From contig DFCD01000077.1 in NCBI GenBank assembly GCA_002366885.1, positions 1-11,612 of the forward strand: 11,612 nt of DNA. Direction: 5' to 3'. Source of the stretch: Verrucomicrobia bacterium UBA3063 (lineage in GTDB: Bacteria; Verrucomicrobiota; Verrucomicrobiia; Methylacidiphilales; Verrucolacustridaceae). This document shows positions 6,435 through 11,612 of this stretch, piece by piece; position 1 is the first letter of the stretch, and every line of letters begins with the position of its first letter. Both the position numbers and the translations under genes were made by a program. The notes beneath the pieces are model-generated. The model made no database searches. It was given only the letters and a program-made list of their open reading frames with translations, and was not told the origin of the DNA.

Positions 6435-7586
6435 GTGAAACCCCGCGAAAGCTCCGATCTTCAGCGTGGAAAAAGCCGGGCCCACTATCTTTACCGCCAG
6501 ATTGCCGAGCAAATCCGGGGGGAAATCCGGGAGGGCAAGCTTCTTCCTCTTTCCCGTTTGCCGTCCATGGACGACCTGGCCAAGCACCACAAGGTCAACA
6601 AGATCACCGTGCGCAAGGCACTGGCCGAATTGAGGGCGGAAGGGTTGATCTACAGCGTTCCGGCCCAGGGAACCTTTGTCGCGGACGGGTCCGGACAGTC
6701 GCCCCGCCGGAACCGCAGCAGCCTGACGTCGGTGGGGCTGGTCGGACACGTTCTTCGCAAGGAGTCCCTCGGGCCCTACCACCTGGAAATCCTCGCGGGC
6801 ATCCAGACGGAACTCAGCCGCCAGCATGCCGCCTTGGTCATCCTGCCGGCAGGCGAACTGACGAAGGAGGAGGATTACTTCCAGCTGGTCAAACAGGCCC
6901 ATGTCGATGCGGTCATTTATCTTGGGCCGATCGCCCAGCCCATCCTCAGCCATCTCATCCGGCAGGGCCCTCCCGCGGTGGTTGCGGACGCGCCCTCCGG
7001 GTCCGGCCACGCCGATGTCATCTGTTTTGACAACGCCGCGGGCGCCCGGGCGGCCGCCGAACATCTTTTTGAGCTCGGACACCGAAGGTTGGCGATCCTT
7101 TCCGGGGACGAACAGGTCGCCAGCCGGGAACGTGAGCAGGCTGCGGCGGACTACTGGATCTCGAGGGGAATTCCCGCCGAATCCATCCGACGAATCCACG
7201 GGGACTTCAGCCGCGCCTCGGGCATGCGGGCCGGGGAGCAGTTCCTCAAGGAAGGGACCCTGCCGACGGGAATTTTCTGCCTGAACGACGAAATGGCGGT
7301 CGGTTTGCTCACCGCCCTGCGGGCGGACGGCCGGTACCGGGTTCCCCAGGACATCTCCGTGATCGGTTTTGACGACATTTTCTGGGCGGGCAGTTCCTTG
7401 CCGGCGCTGACGACGGTCCGTCTGGACAAAGGACTGCTCGGCCGTTTGGCCGCCCAGCGGCTGATGGAGAGGCTTCAGGAGCCGTCCCTGCCCGGCACCT
7501 ACATCCGGGTGGAGCCCCAGATTGTCCTCAGGAATTCCACCTCGGCGGGCCCCGCCAAGGTAGGGCCGGATCTCCTCTCCTCGTGA
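6435..7586 (+). CDS. GntR/LacI hybrid transcriptional regulator (AraR-like architecture)
   Basis: This 383-residue protein starts at GTG 6435. Residues 18-82 form a GntR-type winged helix: LYRQIAEQIRGEIREGKL, then RLPSMDDLAKHHKVNKITVR and KALAELRAEGLIYSVPAQGT with the wing. From about 98 to 368 it has the periplasmic-binding-protein-like sensor of LacI/GalR regulators: SVGLVGHVL, the CFDNAAGARAAAEHLFELGH segment (197-216), IFCLNDEMAVGLL (280-292) and VPQDISVIGFDDI (303-315). Such hybrids usually repress sugar genes and release DNA when a sugar binds the sensor. It lies between the exported hydrolase and the GH1 gene, and its stop overlaps the GH1 start, so control of this locus is a sound inference. 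The ligand is unknown; a glucoside or its breakdown product is likely. I found no convincing operator palindrome near its gene. Confidence 0.93.
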   Translation: MKPRESSDLQRGKSRAHYLYRQIAEQIRGEIREGKLLPLSRLPSMDDLAKHHKVNKITVRKALAELRAEGLIYSVPAQGTFVADGSGQSPRRNRSSLTSVGLVGHVLRKESLGPYHLEILAGIQTELSRQHAALVILPAGELTKEEDYFQLVKQAHVDAVIYLGPIAQPILSHLIRQGPPAVVADAPSGSGHADVICFDNAAGARAAAEHLFELGHRRLAILSGDEQVASREREQAAADYWISRGIPAESIRRIHGDFSRASGMRAGEQFLKEGTLPTGIFCLNDEMAVGLLTALRADGRYRVPQDISVIGFDDIFWAGSSLPALTTVRLDKGLLGRLAAQRLMERLQEPSLPGTYIRVEPQIVLRNSTSAGPAKVGPDLLSS

Positions 7587-8953
7587 CCGGTCCCCGCCGC
7601 ATTTCCCCTTTCCCGAAAGATTTTTTGTGGGGTGCGGCGACCGCCGCCTACCAGATCGAGGGCGCCTCGAACGAGGACGGGCGAGGCCCTTCCGTTTGGG
7701 ACCGTTTTTGCGCCACCCCCGGAAAAGTGTGGGAAGGTCACACCGGGCGCTCTGCCTGCGATCATTATCACCGCTACCGGGGGGACATACGGCTGATGGA
7801 TGCGCTGGGGCTGCAGGCCTACCGTTTTTCCATCTCCTGGACGAGGATCCTGCCGGCCGGCCGCGGGAAGGTGAACCCCAAGGGCCTCGATTTCTATGAC
7901 CGCCTGGTTGACGGCCTGCTGGAAGCCAAGGTCCGCCCCTTTTGCACCCTTTTTCATTGGGATTACCCCACCGTCCTGTTTGACCGGGGCGGCTGGCTGC
8001 ACCGGGACAGCCCGTCCTGGTTTGCCGATTACACCTCCGTCGTCGCGGGGAGGCTGGGGGACCGGGTCCGGGACTGGATGACGTTTAACGAGCCCCAGTG
8101 CTTCATCGGTTTGGGCCACGGAACCGGTGGTCACGCTCCGGGTCTGAAGCGGCCCGTCCGGAAACTTTTGAAAATGGCGCGGAACGTGCAACTGGCCCAC
8201 GGCTTGGGAGCCATGGTCCTGCGGTCGGAATGTCCGGGCGAGGTGAAGATTGGCTGGGCCCCCGTGGGGATGGTTTCCTATCCGGTCAGCACCAAGCCTA
8301 CGGATATCCGGGCAGCCCGCCTGGCGACGGACTCCTGTCACCGGGACCATCTTTTCAACAACACCCTGTGGAGCGATCCTGTCATCCTTGGCCGGGTGGC
8401 TCCCGAGGCGCGCCGGGCCTACGGGAAACTTCTGCCCCGCTACTCGGATGCCGACCTGCGCATCATGGCCCAGCCGATGGATTTTTACGGCGTCAACATT
8501 TACCAAGGCACACCCGTCAAGGCGGGCAGGGGGGGCAAGGCGGAAACGATTCCCGTGGGCGAGGGAAATCCCCGGACCCTCTTTCACTGGAACATCACCC
8601 CTCCCAGCCTGCGCTGGGGGCCGAAATTCCTCCATGAAAGGTATCGGTTGCCCGTTTACATCACGGAGAACGGCATGAGCAACCCGGACTGGGTGGCGGA
8701 GGACGGCAAGGTGCACGACCCGCAAAGAATCGATTTCACGAGGCGATACCTGCGGGAGCTGAGAAAAGCCGTGGGGGAGGGGGTTCCGGTGAAGGGTTAC
8801 TTTCACTGGTCGCTGATGGATAATTTTGAATGGGCGGAGGGCTACAAGCAGCGGTTTGGCCTGATCCACATTGATTACCAGACGGAGAAACGGACACCCA
8901 AGGATTCCTACTACTGGTACCGAGATCTGATCCGTAAGCGGGGGGCGGTTTAG
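7583..8953 (+). CDS. Beta-glucosidase, glycoside hydrolase family 1 (cytoplasmic)
   Basis: This 456-residue protein has the full GH1 length and no signal peptide. Family motifs in order are FLWGAATAAYQIEGA (14-28, Gln 24 contacting the glycone), YRFSISWTRILP (80-91), FHWDYP (124-129, most members have HWDLP), TFNEP (167-171, acid/base Glu 170), FYGVNIY (301-307), YITENG (359-364, nucleophile Glu 362) and FHWSLMDNFEW (408-418). All catalytic residues are present, so a retaining exo-beta-glycosidase is expected; glucose over galactose or fucose is inferred from family frequency. The start is GTG at 7583, overlapping the regulator's TGA by 4 bp (GTGA). No ribosome site is visible before it, so translation is probably coupled to the regulator. 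It would hydrolyse imported oligosaccharides or glycosides. A strong terminator follows about 50 bp downstream. Confidence 0.96.
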   Translation: MTGPRRISPFPKDFLWGAATAAYQIEGASNEDGRGPSVWDRFCATPGKVWEGHTGRSACDHYHRYRGDIRLMDALGLQAYRFSISWTRILPAGRGKVNPKGLDFYDRLVDGLLEAKVRPFCTLFHWDYPTVLFDRGGWLHRDSPSWFADYTSVVAGRLGDRVRDWMTFNEPQCFIGLGHGTGGHAPGLKRPVRKLLKMARNVQLAHGLGAMVLRSECPGEVKIGWAPVGMVSYPVSTKPTDIRAARLATDSCHRDHLFNNTLWSDPVILGRVAPEARRAYGKLLPRYSDADLRIMAQPMDFYGVNIYQGTPVKAGRGGKAETIPVGEGNPRTLFHWNITPPSLRWGPKFLHERYRLPVYITENGMSNPDWVAEDGKVHDPQRIDFTRRYLRELRKAVGEGVPVKGYFHWSLMDNFEWAEGYKQRFGLIHIDYQTEKRTPKDSYYWYRDLIRKRGAV

Positions 8954-9005
8954 CGTCCAGGATTGGGGAAAGGGGAGAGTCGGTCGCCCTACGGGTGGAA
9001 ATAAC

Positions 9006-9039
9006 AAAAAACCCGGGAGGATTGACCTCCCGGGTTTTT
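9006..9039. terminator. Bidirectional rho-independent terminator between convergent genes
   Basis: A perfect 14-bp inverted repeat (9007-9020 with 9026-9039) has the core CCCGGGAGG, a 5-nt loop ATTGA, and flanking A and T runs. On either strand the stem is followed by a U tract. It lies between the GH1 gene (plus) and the PEP-CTERM gene (minus) and can serve both. The rest of 8954-9069 shows nothing else. Confidence 0.93.
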
Positions 9040-9069
9040 CACAGAAAGGAACTTACCCGAATCGTTTCT

Positions 9070-9756
9070 TCAGACTTTCCGGCGCATGCGGAAGGCCAGT
9101 AGCCCGGCCACGCCCAGACCCATCAGGGCGGCGGAGGAGGGTTCAGGGATCGCACTAATAACGGCAGAACCCTTGGTATCGGCATCCGTTCCCCACGCGT
9201 TAGGGCCATAGGTCTGGAAGCCAAACTGAACATGGCGTCCGATCGCAGATCCTACATTATAGTTAAGCGTGAAAGTTCCCGTGGTCGCATTGAGGACCTG
9301 ATCGACAACATTAAAAGAACTGTAATCGGCGGCAAAATCTTTGATGAAGGCCTTGACGACATAATCCGAAGTTAAAGTGTAGGAATCCACCACCCCGGAA
9401 AAGGTTAAGGTCTGGTCGAGCAGGGTGTCGCTCAATGCGTCATTATAAAGGTTTGCCTCCATCTTTTTATTGCCTGGGTTTCCGAGTGCGCCACCCCCAA
9501 TGTACCAGTAAGGATTGGGGTCACCGATATTGTTGGGCAGAAGAGTCACAGTGGAACCTCCGTTTGAGAAGTTCGCCCTGAGGTCGGGAATGCCCCAAGA
9601 ACTGCCAAACTGAAAATTGCCGCCGAGGTCAACAACATTCATGAATCCCTTCGTAAGGGCATTGGAACTGACCGTGACCGTTATGGCGTTGCCTGTCTGG
9701 ATAGCGAGTGCGACAACGGCCGCAGCAGCAAGACTTAACTTTTTTATATAGCTCAT
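9070..9756 (-). CDS. PEP-CTERM sorting domain protein, exported
   Basis: This 228-residue protein has a signal peptide (MSYIKKLSLAAAAVVALAI, likely cleavage after GNA near residue 24) and a C-terminal sorting signal. That signal is the PEP motif at 204-206 (IPEPSSAAL), a hydrophobic stretch (MGLGVAGLLAF) and a basic tail RMRRKV. By family knowledge such tails are recognised by an exosortase and lead to surface or matrix placement. The body is rich in Gly, Asn, Thr and Ser with alternating beta-strand pattern, has no Cys and shows no enzyme motif; its function is unknown. The ATG at 9756 is preceded by AAGGA 8 nt upstream. Base composition is clearly less GC-rich than in the sugar locus, as often seen for such surface proteins. 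It is probably a single-gene unit with its own promoter and the shared terminator. Confidence 0.9.
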   Translation of the reverse strand: MSYIKKLSLAAAAVVALAIQTGNAITVTVSSNALTKGFMNVVDLGGNFQFGSSWGIPDLRANFSNGGSTVTLLPNNIGDPNPYWYIGGGALGNPGNKKMEANLYNDALSDTLLDQTLTFSGVVDSYTLTSDYVVKAFIKDFAADYSSFNVVDQVLNATTGTFTLNYNVGSAIGRHVQFGFQTYGPNAWGTDADTKGSAVISAIPEPSSAALMGLGVAGLLAFRMRRKV

Positions 9757-9803
9757 TTGTTTTTTCCTTTCTGTGGTTTGCTGTGTTTTTTCTACCTAGG
9801 TGT

Positions 9804-9831
9804 ATCCTAATGCAAATTTGCTGAAAGTCAA
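9804..9831 (-). promoter_or_regulatory. Promoter of the PEP-CTERM gene with a palindrome in its spacer
   Basis: The minus strand reads TTGACT (9831-9826), a 16-nt spacer and TAGGAT (9809-9804), a good sigma-70-like pair. It predicts an untranslated leader of about 40 nt that includes the AAGGA ribosome site. The spacer contains the perfect 10-bp palindrome GCAAATTTGC (9812-9821), a possible operator. The 105-bp gap with the pilin gene must also hold that gene's promoter, for which I see no clear boxes. Confidence 0.5.
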
Positions 9832-9861
9832 ATAAAAATATTTGCGAAAGGGACAAAAATA

Positions 9862-10581
9862 GTGGACTATCAGACCATGCATAAAGCGTTAAGAAGTAGT
9901 GCTTTCACTCTTGTGGAACTCCTTGTGGTTATAAGCATTTTAGGCCTTTTGGCCGGGTTGGCTGTGCCGGCAATCAACCGTGGTCTTGCCAATGCCAAGG
10001 CTGGTGCCTGCCTCTCCAACCTACGGCAGATCGGAATCGCCACTTTGGCCTATGCTGCCGAGAACCAAATGCGTCTCCCCGATGCGGGATCCGGGATGGA
10101 TCCCGCTTGGGCCAAGAGTCTGACGAACTTCATTTCTGCGAAGGCGGACAAGAAAAACACCATCTTTGTCTGTCCAGGGGCTCTTAAACCGGTCCTCAAT
10201 GCCGGCAACGACACCGAGATTGCCCTGACCTACGGGATGCACGGTGGGTTGATGCCCCGGGGAACCAACGGTCTCCAGCTCAATGCCATTGCCCGACCTT
10301 CCGAGGTGATTTTGTGCGCGGACATGTGCCAAAACCCGGGAAACAAGGGATGGTCCCCCAACTCGATCGAAAGCCCCTCGATTTTCGTCTCCCAGTCCGC
10401 CGGGCGCGGAGCGGTCGACCTTGAGCAGGCCATCAGCACGACCACGGATAATGACAATGGAAACAACCCCTGGATGCGGTATCGCCACAACGGGAAGGTG
10501 AATGTTGTCATGACGGACGGACACGCCGAAGCCATCGCCAAAGGGAAGGTGCTGAACAAGCACGTGATTTACGGCCAGTAA
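9862..10581 (+). CDS. Type IV pilin-like (pseudopilin) protein with H-X9-DG motif
   Basis: The 239-residue frame begins at GTG 9862, with AAAGGGA about 8 nt upstream; ATG 9877 (five residues later) is an alternative with a poorer ribosome site. The prepilin signal is SSA then FTLVELLVVISILGLLAGL (from residue 15): a class III leader cleaved before Phe, with Glu at mature position 5 and Ala rather than the usual Gly at -1. ACLSNLRQIGIATLAYAAEN (49-68) is typical of the large verrucomicrobial/planctomycete pseudopilin family. The C-terminus has the H-X9-DG motif: His 209, nine residues, then Asp 219-Gly 220. Such proteins occur in many copies per genome and are linked to type II secretion or type IV pilus-like machines, mostly without known individual roles. 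It diverges from the PEP-CTERM gene across 105 bp. Confidence 0.92.
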   Translation: MDYQTMHKALRSSAFTLVELLVVISILGLLAGLAVPAINRGLANAKAGACLSNLRQIGIATLAYAAENQMRLPDAGSGMDPAWAKSLTNFISAKADKKNTIFVCPGALKPVLNAGNDTEIALTYGMHGGLMPRGTNGLQLNAIARPSEVILCADMCQNPGNKGWSPNSIESPSIFVSQSAGRGAVDLEQAISTTTDNDNGNNPWMRYRHNGKVNVVMTDGHAEAIAKGKVLNKHVIYGQ

Positions 10582-10644
10582 AAGCTGGCACAGTTGAAAG
10601 TTTGATTGGGCCGGCGAAGGCCTGTCTGCAGGCGGCGGGACAGA

Positions 10645-10670
10645 CTGGTGTGGTAAAAAACCAACACCAG
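10645..10670 (+). terminator. Hairpin downstream of the pilin gene, possible terminator
   Basis: CTGGTGT (10645-10651) pairs with ACACCAG (10664-10670). GGT and ACC extend the stem inward around a single bulged A, with an A-rich loop. No U tract follows on the plus strand, so it may protect or process the message end rather than stop transcription. Confidence 0.4.
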
Positions 10671-10713
10671 CGTGCGTTTGCCGCAAAACTTTGAATTAGA
10701 ATATCGTTTTATA

Positions 10714-10730
10714 CGCCCTCATCGAGGGCG
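10714..10730. repeat. Perfect inverted repeat CGCCCTC / GAGGGCG
   Basis: Two 7-bp arms separated by ATC form a very stable short hairpin, followed by CCCC on the plus strand. It lacks a U tract on both strands, so it is not a classical terminator. A related GAGGGC sequence occurs at 10847-10852 within the same gap. Confidence 0.55.
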
Positions 10731-10940
10731 CCCCACCGGAATGTTTTCAGTTTGAGCGCAGCTAGATTGCGTAAGTGGGCCCGGCCAATAGCCAGCCTTT
10801 CCAGGAGCGAAAACCAAGCCAAGCAGTCGCTGAAGGCGTCCTTTGCGAGGGCACGCCAACAAGGTTTTTGAGGACCGATGGGATCAGCTTGGGTTGGGGA
10901 GGTTGGATCCCCGGACCCGAGCGCTTCCTTGCAGATTCGG

Positions 10941-11612
10941 CTACGGGGTGCGGATGACCTTGAGGCGGATGAAGGATTTCGGCGTGGGAACCCCTCCGGA
11001 TCCGACGCTCACCGAGAGGAGCTTTCGCTGGAATCCGGCCGCGGCTCCCGTGGTGTTGGCGAGGAAGCCCGCGGGAAGGTCCGCCCAATTGACGAGATCC
11101 GTGCTGTACTGCGCAGTGACCGCCAGGGTGCTGTCTGTCCGCTGGTCAAAGCTGTAGGAGAGGGTGGTGCCGCTGAGGGAAGGGGTGGAGGCAACGCCCC
11201 CCACCTGGGGACGGGAGGCCCCGAAGGCGTACCTGGCACCGACGGCGTCAAAGGTCTTTCCGGTCAGGCCGTTGTCGGCGAGCCATTGGTCGTATGCGGA
11301 GAGGGGGGTGTTGGTGACCTTGGCAATGGAGAAAGTGTCCACATAGACCGAGCCGTTATCCGTTCCCGCGTTCTGCGCGTATTCCACCCCCGCCTGGACG
11401 ATGGTCGCGCCCGCCGGCATGGCCCCGGTCACGGAGTATTCGGTCCAGGCATTGGTGACCTGGTTGGCGGAATTGACCTCCGTGCTCTGTGCGCCGAGGT
11501 AATTGTAGGAACCGTCAAAGAATTTGAGTGTGAGGTAGGCCTTGGCGCCGCCGGTGAGGGGATCGATCGAGGCGGTATAGAACCGCGCCTTCAGCTGGAC
11601 GGATTCCCCCGA
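10941..11612 (-). CDS. Secreted carbohydrate-binding-like protein, C-terminal part (5' end outside window)
   Basis: The frame is open from the window edge to TAG at 10943-10941, giving the last 223 residues of a larger protein. A start within it at 11432 is possible on paper but would cut a domain in half. Fragment residues 1 to about 98 look like a jelly-roll carbohydrate-binding module: SVQLKARFYTA, AYLTLKFFDGSYNYLG, AWTEYSVTGAMPAGA, and GSVYVDTFSIAKV near the domain end. Then comes YDQWLADNGLTGKTFDAVG and a beta-rich tail (LSYSFDQRTDSTL, AQYSTDLVNWADLP, SFIRLKVIRTP). This tail is the short C-terminal domain common in verrucomicrobial secreted proteins. Such proteins are usually exported polysaccharide-degrading or surface proteins, but the catalytic part, if any, is outside the window. 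Confidence 0.8.
   Translation of the reverse strand, partial: SGESVQLKARFYTASIDPLTGGAKAYLTLKFFDGSYNYLGAQSTEVNSANQVTNAWTEYSVTGAMPAGATIVQAGVEYAQNAGTDNGSVYVDTFSIAKVTNTPLSAYDQWLADNGLTGKTFDAVGARYAFGASRPQVGGVASTPSLSGTTLSYSFDQRTDSTLAVTAQYSTDLVNWADLPAGFLANTTGAAAGFQRKLLSVSVGSGGVPTPKSFIRLKVIRTP

Larger units (their letters stand above)
10582..10940. other. Non-coding gap with hairpins, no gene recognised
   Basis: This 359-bp stretch separates the pilin gene from the convergent secreted-protein gene. Short open frames are present but have no ribosome site or recognisable product. It contains two clear hairpins, listed separately. A third, weaker one at 10835-10857 (GGCGTCCT paired with AGG and ACGCC) has a T5 run 7 nt downstream. 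No tRNA or known riboswitch pattern was recognised. It could be untranslated 3' sequence, a dispersed repeat or a structured RNA. Confidence 0.5.

Noticed and set aside
5115..7199. Minus-strand open frame of 694 codons across the hydrolase and regulator genes
   Set aside because: It lies antisense to two well-supported genes, has low-complexity Gly/Pro/Arg composition and no recognisable motif.
7499..9007. Minus-strand open frame of 502 codons antisense to the GH1 gene
   Set aside because: All GH1 motifs lie on the other strand; the antisense protein has no domain and its upstream end runs into the terminator.
10571..10589. GCCAG/CTGGC hairpin overlapping the pilin stop codon as a terminator
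   Set aside because: The stem is only 5 bp and no T run follows.
10762..11157. Short open frames on both strands in the gap after the pilin gene
   Set aside because: No ribosome sites or motifs, and partly antisense to the secreted-protein gene.
1..11612. CRISPR arrays, IS elements, tRNA genes, phage or defence genes
   Set aside because: No regular spaced repeats, transposase or integrase motifs, tRNA folds or defence-family domains were seen on either strand.

Overview
The window looks like a chromosomal piece of a GC-rich bacterium of the Verrucomicrobiota or a close PVC relative. The main reasons are a protein with a C-terminal PEP-CTERM sorting signal, a type IV pilin-like protein with the H-X9-DG processing-associated motif, a GntR/LacI hybrid regulator, and a secreted protein ending in the short C-terminal domain common in verrucomicrobial exoproteins. 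The assignment is inferred from protein style only; there is no rRNA in the window.

Layout. (i) Positions 1-297 hold the 3' end of a plus-strand aminotransferase-fold gene. (ii) Positions 311-5065 form a tight minus-strand cluster. Read in transcription order it is a small secreted TPR-like protein, a lipoprotein sugar-binding protein, a MalF-type permease, a MalG-type permease and a MalK/UgpC-type ATPase: a complete CUT1-type ABC importer with its own ATPase. (iii) Positions 5064-8953 are a divergent plus-strand cluster: an exported clan GH-A glycoside hydrolase, a GntR/LacI regulator, and a GH1 beta-glucosidase whose GTG start overlaps the regulator's stop. (iv) A near-perfect bidirectional terminator at 9006-9039 separates this from a lower-GC stretch with divergent PEP-CTERM (minus) and pseudopilin (plus) genes. 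(v) Positions 10582-10940 are non-coding and contain hairpins. (vi) Positions 10941-11612 hold the 3' part of a minus-strand gene for a large secreted protein with a beta-sandwich, carbohydrate-binding-like region.

How the genes may work together. The central 9 kb reads as one glycan-use locus. An exported hydrolase cuts a polysaccharide or glycoside outside the cytoplasm, the ABC importer brings in the products, the cytoplasmic GH1 enzyme releases monosaccharides, and the hybrid regulator probably senses the imported sugar. A beta-linked gluco-oligosaccharide is a reasonable but unproven substrate. No TonB/SusC-SusD pair is present, so this is an ABC-based rather than a Bacteroidota-type locus.

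The most unusual feature is the divergent junction at 5063-5066, where one CATG palindrome gives an ATG on each strand. The plus gene has two strong ribosome sites in tandem. The minus gene has none, but a perfect TTGACA -35 box sits where it would give a nearly leaderless transcript. I see no clearly new multi-gene system such as a defence island, CRISPR array, phage or retron.
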